64,000 nucleotides of DNA from an uncultured Flavobacterium sp. (lineage in GTDB: Bacteria > Bacteroidota > Bacteroidia > Flavobacteriales > Flavobacteriaceae). This document shows positions 37,210 through 47,285 of this stretch, in pieces. The DNA lies in contig NZ_OY730238.1 in the NCBI RefSeq assembly GCF_963422545.1, forward strand, positions 310,001-374,000, in the 5' to 3' direction. The notes below the pieces were generated by a model that was not told the origin of the DNA, did no database searches, and was given only the letters and a program-made list of their open reading frames with translations. Made by a program: the position numbers and the translations under genes. Position 1 is the stretch's first letter; the number at the start of each line of letters is the position of its first letter.

Positions 37210-38631
37210 TTAGTAAGCATTCTTTTCTCCTTCGAAAATATTCAGGACTGTTTTTACAATAATTTTTACATCTAAAAGCGAACTCCAATTTTCGATATAC
37301 CAAATATCATATTCAACTCTATTTTCCATATCCATAAGTTTTTTGGTCTCTCCTCGGTAACCGTTGATTTGTGCCCAACCTGTGATACCCGGTTTTGCAT
37401 AATGACGAACTAAATAATTATTAATTAACTCACTATATTCTTTGGTATGATACAACATATGTGGTCTTGGCCCTACTACTGACATATCCCCCAGAAAAAC
37501 ATTAAAAAACTGTGGGAGTTCATCAATACTTGTTTTTCTCATAAAAGCTCCAAATCTTGTAATACGTGAATCTCCTTTTTGGGCCTGTTTATTATGCGAG
37601 GAATTATTTACAGACATACTTCTAAATTTAAAACATGCAAATGACTTATTGTCTCTCCCAGATCGATCCTGTTTAAAGAAAATTGGCCCAGATGATTCAA
37701 TTTTTATGATTAACATTATAATAGGGAATAACCACGGAAATATTAATAAAATAACCCGTGAAGAAAAACAAATATCAAACGCTTTTTTCGCCAGTCGGTT
37801 TACCGCATACTCTAACGGCTCTCGGCGAGACATTAATACAGGGGTATTTTCATAAAATGAAATTTCCACCCTGCTTGACTTAGTATACAATTGAAAATCA
37901 GGAATAAATTTAATCCTAACCATATGATGTTCGCAGATAGCAATTAATTTATTAATAGTCGTAACATCATCTATATGCAAGGCAACATACATTTCATCAA
38001 CATGTTCGTTGCTTATAAAACTCTGTATATCATTGAACCCTCCAAGAACATTAAAAAAAGTCGAATCTGAAATGTTCTGTTTTTCATCAAAAAAACCAAG
38101 GAATCTGTATCCATAAGTCAAATTTTTAGCAAGAATTTTACGCATATGATTACCTGTTTCATTTGCGCCTACAATAATTACATTTCTAAAGTTGTATCCT
38201 TTTGTTCTTATGAATTTTAGAGCTTTCATCGATAAAATACGAGAAAACATCAGTAATAAAAAAAATGAAAGAAAGAAATAGAACAATTGGAATCGGGAAA
38301 TATCTGTATAATCTAAAAAGACAACAAAGGCAGCTACAATTGCAGCAAGTATTATAACTTTCTTTATTGTTCTGGATAATATCGATTCAATTGTTTCTAC
38401 TCTAATTATTCTATAGGAATCTTTATATAGAAGAAGACCAAGCCAAATTAAATTACCCAGTAAGGAAATTGTCTGTGTTTCTTTTAAAAAAAGCCTATCG
38501 AGACTTTCAAATTTTATTAATCCGGAAATAAGCACTGCGATATTAATCAATATCATGTCCCACAATATAAACATGATTTGGAAGTACCTGGAAAATCTAT
38601 ATTCAGATAGTTTTTGTAAAATTTTCATCAC
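37210..38631 (-). CDS. Undecaprenyl-phosphate sugar phosphotransferase (WcaJ-like)
   Basis: Initiating transferase that loads the first sugar-1-phosphate on undecaprenyl phosphate. 473 residues with four to five N-terminal membrane segments, a CoA-binding-like middle domain (VIIVGANETGNHMRKILAK near 150-168), a further membrane hairpin, and the bacterial sugar transferase domain (about 285-473: FKFRSM, RKTSIDELPQFFNVFLGDMS, VGPRPH, KPGITGWAQING). It is seven bases from the preceding glycosyltransferase. The particular sugar cannot be read off. Confidence 0.92.
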   Translation of the reverse strand: MMKILQKLSEYRFSRYFQIMFILWDMILINIAVLISGLIKFESLDRLFLKETQTISLLGNLIWLGLLLYKDSYRIIRVETIESILSRTIKKVIILAAIVAAFVVFLDYTDISRFQLFYFFLSFFLLLMFSRILSMKALKFIRTKGYNFRNVIIVGANETGNHMRKILAKNLTYGYRFLGFFDEKQNISDSTFFNVLGGFNDIQSFISNEHVDEMYVALHIDDVTTINKLIAICEHHMVRIKFIPDFQLYTKSSRVEISFYENTPVLMSRREPLEYAVNRLAKKAFDICFSSRVILLIFPWLFPIIMLIIKIESSGPIFFKQDRSGRDNKSFACFKFRSMSVNNSSHNKQAQKGDSRITRFGAFMRKTSIDELPQFFNVFLGDMSVVGPRPHMLYHTKEYSELINNYLVRHYAKPGITGWAQINGYRGETKKLMDMENRVEYDIWYIENWSSLLDVKIIVKTVLNIFEGEKNAY

Positions 38632-38638
38632 AAAGATT

Positions 38639-39742
38639 TTAATTGTTATTTATAATTATTGAATTAAAATGATTTGCATATTGATCAATAATAATCTCCC
38701 AGTCATAAAGATCAATTATCTTTTTTTTGTTTGCAATTAACATAGACTGATATCTATATTCTTTATAATCTAAACCAACTAAATGTCTTGCTACATCATT
38801 ATCACTCGTAAAATAAAGAGCATCTTCACCTAAAATATATCGATTAAAATCATTTTCATTTGCGCAAATTAAACTGTTTGAAGACATTGCTTCAAGTAAA
38901 GACGGATTCGTTCCTCCAACCGTGTGTCCATGAAAATAAATATTTGAGTAGTAACGTAAATTGTTTAAAACTTCTATATCGTAAATGCTACCTAAAAACT
39001 GAATTTGCTTATGAGAGTTGTATTTTCCTTTTAACGAATTTCCATAAGGTGTATCATGATTTCCAATTATTAGAAACGGGCGGGATAGATGGGCTTTTAC
39101 TACACCATCTAAAATAATTTCTATACTATTTTCAGGTTCTAATCTAGCTATGAGCATATCATAATCATAGCAATTAATATTATAACGTTCTATAGCTACA
39201 ACATTAGGATTCTGAAAAATTGTTGCACCGTATGCAATGTATGTTGATTCAACCTTGTACTTATCTTTTAAATAATTTTTAATTCCAATAGAATCGGAAA
39301 TTAGATGATTACTATATTTTACACCTAATGACTCAGCGTAAATAAGAAATTTTTTTACCCTGTTTGAGTATTTTGTTCTTTTCCATTCAAGACCATCCAT
39401 ATTAGTTGTTATGATTGCTTTTTTAGGCATTAACCAACCCCAAATTGAACTACTTGTATAACCTAATTGCAAAATAATATCACAGTCCTGTTTTCTAACA
39501 TCCAAAATGCAATTGAAATCATAAATAAACTGTCCCGTAGTTCCAAGTTTTTCTTCAGGATCATAACAGTGAACGATTTTTACTCCGTTCCAATCTTTTT
39601 CTTGATAAGGATGATTGTGTGAATTGTAGACGATTACTTCAAAGCCTCTCTTAACTAAACCTAGTGCCAGATATTCAGCGCATTGTTCAAAACCGCCATA
39701 ATGATTAGGAATTCCTCTTGTTCCTATAATTGAGATTTTCAT
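38639..39742 (-). CDS. DUF1972/GT4 glycosyltransferase
   Basis: GT-B glycosyltransferase of 367 residues. The N-terminal DUF1972 domain is marked by ISIIGTRGIPNHYGGFEQ and HCYDPEEKLGTTGQFIYD, a combination seen in rhamnosyltransferases such as WchF. The C-terminal half has GTNPSLLEAMS as the donor-site loop. It lies about 100 AT-rich bases after the damaged glycosyltransferase and 7 bases before the wcaJ-like gene. Confidence 0.88.
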   Translation of the reverse strand: MKISIIGTRGIPNHYGGFEQCAEYLALGLVKRGFEVIVYNSHNHPYQEKDWNGVKIVHCYDPEEKLGTTGQFIYDFNCILDVRKQDCDIILQLGYTSSSIWGWLMPKKAIITTNMDGLEWKRTKYSNRVKKFLIYAESLGVKYSNHLISDSIGIKNYLKDKYKVESTYIAYGATIFQNPNVVAIERYNINCYDYDMLIARLEPENSIEIILDGVVKAHLSRPFLIIGNHDTPYGNSLKGKYNSHKQIQFLGSIYDIEVLNNLRYYSNIYFHGHTVGGTNPSLLEAMSSNSLICANENDFNRYILGEDALYFTSDNDVARHLVGLDYKEYRYQSMLIANKKKIIDLYDWEIIIDQYANHFNSIIINNN

Positions 39743-39843
39743 TTCTTTAAAATAATTATATGATAAATAGTTGTTTCGATTGAAACTTAGATTTGTATAA
39801 ATTATGATATAAAAAAAACTATAGAAAAATAAATCATAGCTTT

Positions 39844-40982
39844 TTAACTATCAATCGAATAAATTAATTTATAAAAGTTTTTTGTAGCAATTCCTATTTT
39901 AAACCAATCGTAATTTTTACAAATTATTGCATTTGCATTATCAGTAATATCAGTCAATCTAGTTTTATTTGCAATGACTTCCTGAATTCTAATTGCTAAA
40001 TCTATAGGATTTTGACTTTCAAATAAAAAACCATTTTTATTATGCGTAATAACTTCTTTAAAAGGTTTTAAATCAGAGCATATAATAGGTTTTCCATAAC
40101 TCATAGTTAAAAGTAAAACTCCGCTTTGATAAATATCTCTATAAGGTAAGACAACTAAATCTGCCTTTTGGTAAAAAAATGATACCTCATCATCGGGGAT
40201 ATATCTAAAATCTGTAATTACAATATCCTCAATTTCTAATTCTTTGATTATTTGAGTGTATTCACTTAAATCGTTTTTCCAAGCTTTTCCTGCAATAACC
40301 AACTCAACATCACATTTTTTTTTTTGAGAACACTAAGAGCTTGTAATAAAATATCCAAGCCCTTAACTTTTTTTATTTGTCCGAAAAATAACAACGAAAA
40401 CTTCTCAGTATTTTTAGGTTTAAAATTTGAAATAGGATTAATGAAAGGTAAATAATTTCCGTGCGGGATGATTACTTTAGGAATGGATAACTTAAATTTA
40501 TCATCTAAGATATTTAATGAACTTTTATTATGAACAATTATGCCATCAATGTATTTAAAACATTTTTTTTCAAAAAAAACATTTGCTTTTTTATCAAAAG
40601 AATTAACATCGTGTATTGTAACTACTCTTTTAATTTTATTCAACCAAGCAAACCAAAGTATAAGTAAATCAATGCTTCTAAAAGTAAAAAAGTGAAGATG
40701 TATAATTCTAATATCTCGTTTTTTGAGATCTAAAATTGCAGAATAATGTCCATTTAAATACTTGAATACTTTAACTAAAAAGTTTCTGTTCCACATTCTT
40801 TTAAAATGCAATATCGTTATTACTTTTTTGTATGTTCGTTCTGTAGTTTCATCACATGTATAAAAGAGAACTTCTACATTATCTGCGCCTAGCCCCATAG
40901 CTAGTCCATAATCATAATAATCCATCCCTCCATGTCCACCAACTGGCTCAATGATACCAATTGAATATTTTTTTTTATCCAT
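39844..40982 (-). pseudogene. GT4 glycosyltransferase split at an A11 tract
   Basis: Two frames make one GT-B enzyme. The N-terminal half (40266-40982, 238 residues: GIIEPVGGHGGMDYYDYGLA...) ends LQALSVLKKK then leaves frame. The C-terminal half (39844-40302: ELVIAGKAW, YIPDDEVSFFYQKADLVVLPY, SYGKPIICSD) begins in the next frame. The switch lies at a run of 11 T on the plus strand (40315-40325). Twelve or nine would join the halves through LKKKCDVELVIAGK into about 379 residues. It could be a sequence error, a dead gene or a phase-variable tract. Confidence 0.85.
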
Positions 40983-40993
40983 TAAAATTTAGA

Positions 40994-42049
40994 TTAACTA
41001 ATATATTTTTTTAAGACATCATTAATATTTTGTTTCACATTTTTCAAATTATTACTTTTAGGTTTGTGAAAATTAAAAATGTATTGATCAATATTATATC
41101 TACAAATTAATCGAGACTGCTCATTTACTTCTTCTACAAACTTTCTGTTTTTATCAGAGTAATTGTAAAGAGAATACGAAACACTTAAATTTTGAGCTAC
41201 TACAGCTGGATGTAAACGAGACGTAATAACAAACTTTGCATTCTGAATGGTTACTAAAGAATTATCAACATCAGATCCGTAAATAACATCTACCTGGATA
41301 TTATTCTCTAAAAATAAATCTGTTGCTTTCTTACTTTGATTCTCATCTATCTCAGCATCACAAACCAAATTAACAATTCTATTTAAGCCTAATTCCTTAC
41401 AACTCCTAATCGCCAAAGTAGCAAGATCATGGTTAACTTTTTCATTGTTTAAATCTGAGTATACCGATAAATCACGGCAACAAAAAACAATATAATCACC
41501 TGAAAATTGCTCTGTTAAAATTTCTCTAACATTTGCTATATCTGGAACATAATCAACTTTAAATTTAAAAAGACCTAGACTTAATTTATTGGCAAGTTTT
41601 AAAGATTTTTCATCTCTTAAATACAGTGCTTTCGATAAGAGGATCGATGAAAATACAATTAATTTTGTTTTTAGTTTAAAATGTGAATCAATGCCTATTC
41701 CCAAATATAACACTGCTACTTTAGCCAAATAAGCACCTAACATAAATTTTATCCCTCCAGTTCCCCCTTGATCCATAAAACAAGTTCCCCCTCCCCAGAT
41801 TATATACTGCGATCCCTTTACAGTTTTCATAAAATGCTTATAACTTATCTTTTGTTCTCCTGATAAACCAAAAACTTTTATATTATAAAGATTAGGATTT
41901 GATGAAAATGCATTATATAAATTAACATGATTCCCATAAGTATAAATATTTATTTGATTATAATGTTTACTATAATAATCTACTAGTGCATTTAGCATTA
42001 GTAAATCCCCAAAATTGCTTCCATAATAACCTAAAAATGAAATCTTCAT
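40994..42049 (-). CDS. Polysaccharide pyruvyl transferase family protein
   Basis: Probable ketal-pyruvate transferase that decorates a polysaccharide unit, 351 residues. Family features are ISFLGYYGSNFGDLLMLNAL, IWGGGTCFMDQGG (72-90 region) and TSRLHPAVVAQNLSV near 285. It starts right after the flippase stop (one base between) and ends 11 bases before the damaged glycosyltransferase. No signal peptide. Confidence 0.88.
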   Translation of the reverse strand: MKISFLGYYGSNFGDLLMLNALVDYYSKHYNQINIYTYGNHVNLYNAFSSNPNLYNIKVFGLSGEQKISYKHFMKTVKGSQYIIWGGGTCFMDQGGTGGIKFMLGAYLAKVAVLYLGIGIDSHFKLKTKLIVFSSILLSKALYLRDEKSLKLANKLSLGLFKFKVDYVPDIANVREILTEQFSGDYIVFCCRDLSVYSDLNNEKVNHDLATLAIRSCKELGLNRIVNLVCDAEIDENQSKKATDLFLENNIQVDVIYGSDVDNSLVTIQNAKFVITSRLHPAVVAQNLSVSYSLYNYSDKNRKFVEEVNEQSRLICRYNIDQYIFNFHKPKSNNLKNVKQNINDVLKKYIS

Positions 42050-42050
42050 C

Positions 42051-43262
42051 TTATTTAATATTTTTATTTTGAAAATATTTAAAAAAAATCAATGTGTAGA
42101 GTATTGAAGTAAGAACTTCACTAAATACAAAAGATATAGATATTGATTCTTCTCCCAGTTTTTGAAGAAAAAACATGAAAGCAATTTGAAAAACAAGCGA
42201 TATAAATGATGCTAATACTTTATATCTTATGCATTTTTCATTTAGTAGAGCTGCTCCTATTGCAGTTGAATAAAACCTAAAAGGCAAACTAACAGCTAAA
42301 ATATTAAGTAATCTTGCAGAATATTTAAAACTATCCGGGTATATTAATTTAATAATAGTATCAGATGATAAACCGATAAAACTAAAAAAAACAAGGCCAA
42401 ATACAAATGCTAAAATCCCATGGCGTAAACTTTTCGCTTTTAAAATTTCTTTTTCTAATTTATGATATTTTGGAAGTAAGTATGTTCCAAATATTGTATT
42501 AGGAAGAATATAAGATGCCGTGAGTAATATTATAGCAGAAGAATAAAGTCCAGAGCAATTTGAACCAAAAAAGTACATAGCCATAATAATAGAAAATTGA
42601 ATCTGAATGACATTAATCGTCCCATTAAAAGAGTAAAAGAAAGATTCTCTATAAAAACTAAAAAAGAAGCTTTTTGATTGTTTTAAAAACAACAATTTAA
42701 AGGAAAACTTTCGATCGATAAGTTGCATCAGAAAGAAAAAAGATATAGTATTTGCTACACAAAGTAAAATCACTGTATTTTTAAGAGATGGCAGTAACAA
42801 AAACAAAAACAGAACTAAGAGCACTCTTAATAAAGGATTTATAATTTGAGCTAGTGAGACTCTAATAAAATTTTCAGAGGATTGTGCTTGTGATACCACT
42901 AAATATTGAAATGCTATTGGTAAATAATAAGATGACATGCATAAAGTTTCAATAACACTTAAACCGGTATTACATAAAACATATTGACTTATAATAATCG
43001 CAAACAAAATGTTTAATACAAGACATTTTAAGGCTACAGAAAAATATTCATGGGTTCGGCTTTCATCTATACATGTTTTTCTTAAAAGTAAACCGCCAAT
43101 ACCCATACCTGCAAAAGGCCCAATCATAGTAAGGGACGAATTAGCTGCAGCATAAATCCCAAATTGATTTATTAATAACTTGTGACTTAATAAAATCTGC
43201 AAAAGAAAGGTAAATGCCGCTGCACCAATTCCAGAACAGAGTAGTTTGAATAATTTTGACAT
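42051..43262 (-). CDS. Flippase, Wzx-like
   Basis: Polytopic membrane protein of 403 residues with about 12 membrane segments (MATE/polysaccharide transport superfamily) that would flip lipid-linked repeat units. It has the family start KLLCSGIGAAAFTFLLQILLS and a mid-chain gap typical of Wzx. It sits between wzy and the pyruvyl transferase. Identification depends on topology and context as much as on motif. Confidence 0.82.
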   Translation of the reverse strand: MSKLFKLLCSGIGAAAFTFLLQILLSHKLLINQFGIYAAANSSLTMIGPFAGMGIGGLLLRKTCIDESRTHEYFSVALKCLVLNILFAIIISQYVLCNTGLSVIETLCMSSYYLPIAFQYLVVSQAQSSENFIRVSLAQIINPLLRVLLVLFLFLLLPSLKNTVILLCVANTISFFFLMQLIDRKFSFKLLFLKQSKSFFFSFYRESFFYSFNGTINVIQIQFSIIMAMYFFGSNCSGLYSSAIILLTASYILPNTIFGTYLLPKYHKLEKEILKAKSLRHGILAFVFGLVFFSFIGLSSDTIIKLIYPDSFKYSARLLNILAVSLPFRFYSTAIGAALLNEKCIRYKVLASFISLVFQIAFMFFLQKLGEESISISFVFSEVLTSILYTLIFFKYFQNKNIK

Positions 43263-43268
43263 CTTTTT

Positions 43269-44535
43269 TTAATAATTGACAAAATTTTGTTTTTTTAAAA
43301 CATATGGTCGGTTTACAAGCAAAAATGAATTGGCAAACTTGAATAAAACAACAAAGAAACATACCCAAGCAATACTTACGGATTGGGCAGATAATCCCGA
43401 AGTAATTATCTTAGATCCAATTTCTAAAGAAACAAAATAGAGAAAAACATCAGTTAATGTTTTTTTCCTCATAATTAATACATTATATAATCTCCTAATT
43501 ATATAGCCAAACAAAAAACATCCTATAACAATTCCAAAATATCCAAAATTGACATAAAAATCCCCCATAATTGTTGGCGGAATACCAAATCCTTCAAATT
43601 CTAATTGTGTTACTTCTTTGAGCCAAGATTGATAATCGATTTGTTTTCCTGGAAGTGCAGTTAATAAATCCATAAAAAAAGTCCCTCCATATTCTAGACT
43701 ATCCTTATTTATAAAAGCTGATATTACTTTTTCTAAATTTGATATATAAATAACAAACCTGTAAATAAAAGTCGTTTTCAAATCAACTGTAGTCATACTG
43801 TCCGGGTTTCGAAACATTTCAAATAAATTGATAAACAGTAAACCCATTATAGAAATGACAAACATTTTTTTTATTGGAATTTTAGTATATAAAAAGTGTC
43901 TTGCCATTAATATATATACATATCCAAAGAAAATATCTACGTGAACCTGTACCTGTCATAACTAAACCAACAATAATTGCAAGAAAAAACAATAGAAATG
44001 TTTTTTTTCTATACAAATATGTATGAAGCGCTAATAATGCAATACCATACATTGCTATCGTCATTAAATAAAGGAAATATCCATTGCCACCTACATTTAA
44101 TGCCTTAACCCTTGCTAATTCTTTATTGGGAGATAGAATAGGTATATTTCCCGCACGGGAAAAGAAAATTATCGCTGAAATTAAACCGATACATATAAAA
44201 AAACAACCTGCCTTTTTAAACTTCCAGCTATTCTTTTGTAACTTAATTCTATAAATGGAAAGATTTTTATCTACTATAACAAACCTTTTCGAGGGAGAAG
44301 CTGCATAATATCCTAAATTAATAAATATATAACCAAACAATACAATGTAGGATACTAATTGATAATGCGATGAATTAAAAAGCTCAGATGAAAAAAAATA
44401 AAGAGCTATTGGTCCCATTCCAATTAACACGACAAAATATAAATTAAGGAAAATTTCAGGCTGGAAAAAATCTTTATTTTTTTTATTAAAAATGGTAAAA
44501 AAATAAATAGCAAAGCTTAAAATAAAAAAAATCAT
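43269..44535 (-). pseudogene. Wzy-like repeat-unit polymerase, frameshifted
   Basis: Two frames together form a 421-residue polytopic O-antigen/capsule polymerase. The N-terminal frame (43882-44535) ends soon after MTGTGSRRYFLW; the C-terminal one (43269-43907) begins MARHFLYTK. Removing one A from the four at 43930-43933 gives GSRRYFFGYVYILMARHF and an uninterrupted protein. The motif GTGSRR is the central loop typical of Wzy relatives. Whether the base is real or a sequence error is open. It overlaps nothing else and is followed by wzx after 6 bases. Confidence 0.82.
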
Positions 44536-44540
44536 AAATC

Positions 44541-45515
44541 TTAATTTAAAAATCCTTTAAGAATATCTTCACCCCATATTTCTAACCATACAGGATTAAT
44601 ACTTATGGCCTTTATTAACATTTTATCAAATTTAGTTTGATTATCTTTAGTCGAGTAAATCTTTATTGATTGTAAAACAATATCCTGCGAAGGCAATTCT
44701 AAAACCAAATTTGCATATTGATTTCCTTTATTAAACCAATCCTCTTCTGTAAAAGCATAAGCAGCAATTTTTATCTTATCAGCATATTTTAAATTACAAT
44801 ATTCTATAAGTTCTTTTGCGACCATGTTACTTCGTTTAGATCCAAAAGTATCGTGAATAGCCAGTGTTAATATTTTTTTCGGAAATAGTTCAGTAAAATT
44901 ATCAATGATTTTTTTCCAATTATTACTATACTTAGAATAGGTAAATTGAATTCGCTCCAACTCTTTATCAGAGCAAACAAAATTTGTTTCAATTCCGTTT
45001 GTATTACTTCCTCCTGTAATTTCAATTGCATTAATATTATGCTCGCTATTATCAATAATTACTTTCAATTTCAATAAAAAAAGCCTAAAAAAAATATTAT
45101 AATTTTCATCCCAAGGAATTGGAGCAAAAGAATTTTCAGATTTTCCATTTTCAACATAATTATCCTGATGATTCCAATACACATAACCTATATCTTTCTC
45201 TTCTAACCATTTGGGTGATCATCGCCCTGTTAATACTCCTAAATTTATTTTCTTTTTATATCTCTTAGAAAAGGCTAAAATCTTGTTTAAGGAAGAAAAA
45301 TCATAAATATTCTGCTGAGGATTAAGTTTAGACCAGCCTACGTAATAAGTAACACCATCAACTTTAGGATTTTTAAAAATTTCAGTTAAAGAGACATCCG
45401 AAATATTACTTCTCACAATAGCGAAAACAGGAATTTTACATTGTAAAGTTTTTTTACTTTGACCATTACTACTGGTCAATAAAAAAAACAAAGTATAATA
45501 TAATAAATTATGCAT
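44541..45515 (-). pseudogene. Exported TIM-barrel-like hydrolase with in-frame TGA
   Basis: One frame of 325 codons interrupted by TGA at 45219-45221. Before it, 98 residues with a signal-like start (MHNLLYYTLFFLLTSSNGQS) and GWSKLNPQQNIYDFSSL; after it, SPKWLEEKDIGYVYW, AIEITGGSNTNG and LAIHDTFGSK. The split lies in GR*SPKWL, where a Trp (TGG) would fit a glycoside hydrolase-type barrel of the beta-galactosidase-like kind. It is not a confident family match. It may be a single nonsense mutation, an error, or readthrough. The 5' end overlaps the cytidylyltransferase by 8 bases. Confidence 0.7.
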
Positions 45516-45951
45516 AAAGAAAGCAATTCATTTTACCTTTCAACTCCCTAACAGCTACTTCCTTTCTCAACCCACTGCTTGAAAAACGATGATCACGTTT
45601 ATTAAAATAAAGTTCTATCCTCTTTTCTTCACAATATGATCTTCCGGTAAAGTCTTTATCCTGATATTCATCACCGAGAATGCGAACATCAATTTTAAAA
45701 GACTGAAGAATATCATTTAAATCCTGTTCTGTTGCATAGGGAACAATTTCGTCTACAAACTTGCAGCCTTTTAACTGGATATATCTTTCTACTACAGTTT
45801 GTGCAGGGCTATTTTTCTCTGGACGATCTAATGTTGGATCTGTTTGTAATCCTACAATTAAATAATCGCACTTTCGTTTGGCTTCTTCCAACATTTTTAT
45901 ATGCCCTGCATGTAGTAAATCAAAAGCACTAAAAGTTATTCCTACCTTCAT
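45508..45951 (-). CDS. Cytidylyltransferase-like protein (TagD/RfaE C-terminal type)
   Basis: Nucleotidyltransferase of 147 residues with the HxGH motif HAGH (14-17) and a variant of the ISTS/R motif, FSSSGLRK near 122. Homologues make CDP-glycerol or ADP-heptose-like activated units, so it may prepare a glycerol or sugar donor for the capsule. It is the first gene of the locus and overlaps the hydrolase gene by 8 bases. The leader from the promoter box is about 130 bases. Confidence 0.88.
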   Translation of the reverse strand: MKVGITFSAFDLLHAGHIKMLEEAKRKCDYLIVGLQTDPTLDRPEKNSPAQTVVERYIQLKGCKFVDEIVPYATEQDLNDILQSFKIDVRILGDEYQDKDFTGRSYCEEKRIELYFNKRDHRFSSSGLRKEVAVRELKGKMNCFLYA

Positions 45952-46090
45952 ATTTTAATAAATTAATTGATCGTTTCAGACACAGCTTCGCTTCTCCAAC
46001 TCACATTAAGTTGAAACAAAAACAAAAATTAAACACTTAAAAATCAACAGGATAATACAAACCAAAAACAATTATCCCTTAATTTTTTTG

Positions 46091-46098
46091 CAAAAGTA
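46091..46098 (-). promoter_or_regulatory. -7 box (TACTTTTG) of the capsule operon
   Basis: Exact TAnnTTTG on the minus strand, 140 bases before the cytidylyltransferase start. No other consensus box is seen in the gap 45952-46274, so the leader is long. No open reading frame is evident in it. Confidence 0.55.
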
Positions 46099-46242
46099 GA
46101 TCATAAAAGCAGTTGTAAAAAAGTCAAAAAGAAGGATATGTCTGATAATATCAGAAATTAAACGTATTGTTCCATAAGCAAAATCGCATAAAACAATGAT
46201 TAATTTTGCTTAAAAAGTCCACTTTTACAGGCATTAAAAGGC

Positions 46243-46250
46243 TATTTTTG
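46243..46250 (+). promoter_or_regulatory. -7 box (TATTTTTG) for the 46.3-kb gene
   Basis: Exact TAnnTTTG match 24 bases before the ATG at 46275. It lies inside the frame that opens further upstream, which argues for the inner start. Confidence 0.65.
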
Positions 46251-46274
46251 TGTCTTAAAATTGAATTATTTAAG

Positions 46275-47237
46275 ATGAAGGCTCTATTCTTTTTTTTCTT
46301 GTTAATACATTCCGCTTATGCTCAAGTTTCAGGCTGTACAGATCCTCTTTCCATAAACTTTAATTCTGCAGCAACAGAAAATGATGGAAGTTGTACCTAT
46401 AAAAACCTAAAAATTAAACCTGAATATTCAATAAAACTAAGCGACACAATTAAAGAGACTTCTGGTTTGATCGCTTTTGATGATTTGTTATGGACACACA
46501 ATGATGATCATGACAAAACGATTTACGGACTGGATACTTTAGGAAAAATCAAAAAGAAAATAATACTCAATCAAGTTACAAATCATGACTGGGAAGAAAT
46601 TTCGCAAGACAGTTTGCACTTGTATATTGGGGATTTTGGAAATAATTTTAGCGGAAACAGAACCGATCTGAATATTTTAAAAATTGATAAAAAATCTTTT
46701 GTTGAAGGAAATCCAATAATTGAAACAATTTCTTTCACTTATTCAAATCAAACTGATTTTTCATCACAAAAGTCAAACACAACAAATTTTGATTGTGAAG
46801 CCTTTATTATCGCTAAAGACAGTATTTATTTGTTTACAAAACAATGGAAATCATCTAAAACTGATATTTACGTTTTGCCAAATCAAGCTGGAAATCATGT
46901 TGCAAAATTCAAGAACACCATCGACACAAAAGGTTTGGTTACGGGAGCGACCTATTTTGAAGACAAAAAAATAATTGTTCTTTGTGGATATTCAAAAACA
47001 GGAAAGACATTTCTTTATCTTTTGTATGATTTTAAAAACAATGATTTTTTATCCGGAAATAAGCGAAAAATTGATCTAAAACTTCCGTTTCATCAAATTG
47101 AAGGAATTACGACAAAGGACGGACTCCATTATTTTATTACAAATGAAGCTTTGGTTCGAAAACCAATTTTAAATGTTCCGCAACAAATTCATCGTATCGA
47201 CTTAAGTCCAATCTTGAATTCCTATCTCCATAAATAA
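46275..47237 (+). CDS. Exported protein with Asp-rich motif
   Basis: Exported protein of 320 residues with a signal peptide (1-16, SAYAQ). The mature chain opens with GCTDPLSINFNSAATENDGSCTY, a Cys-containing motif common at the ends of T9SS and surface proteins of Flavobacteriia. The remainder looks like a beta-propeller-type phytase or SdiA-regulated family (IYGLDTLGKIKKKI, DWEEISQDSLHLYIGDFG, NFDCEAFIIAKDSIYLFTK). Function unknown. I chose 46275 because the promoter box lies at 46243. Confidence 0.75.
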   Translation: MKALFFFFLLIHSAYAQVSGCTDPLSINFNSAATENDGSCTYKNLKIKPEYSIKLSDTIKETSGLIAFDDLLWTHNDDHDKTIYGLDTLGKIKKKIILNQVTNHDWEEISQDSLHLYIGDFGNNFSGNRTDLNILKIDKKSFVEGNPIIETISFTYSNQTDFSSQKSNTTNFDCEAFIIAKDSIYLFTKQWKSSKTDIYVLPNQAGNHVAKFKNTIDTKGLVTGATYFEDKKIIVLCGYSKTGKTFLYLLYDFKNNDFLSGNKRKIDLKLPFHQIEGITTKDGLHYFITNEALVRKPILNVPQQIHRIDLSPILNSYLHK

Positions 47238-47261
47238 TTCGTAAATGGCAATATAATAGTT

Positions 47262-47269
47262 TACTTTTG
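47262..47269 (+). promoter_or_regulatory. -7 box (TACTTTTG) for the ABC-F gene
   Basis: Exact TAnnTTTG match 16 bases before the GTG start at 47286. Confidence 0.6.
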
Positions 47270-47285
47270 CAAAAAAATTACTCTT

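Noticed and set aside
46206..46274. N-terminal extension of the 46.3-kb exported protein
   Set aside because: It would put the -7 box inside the gene and bury the signal peptide.
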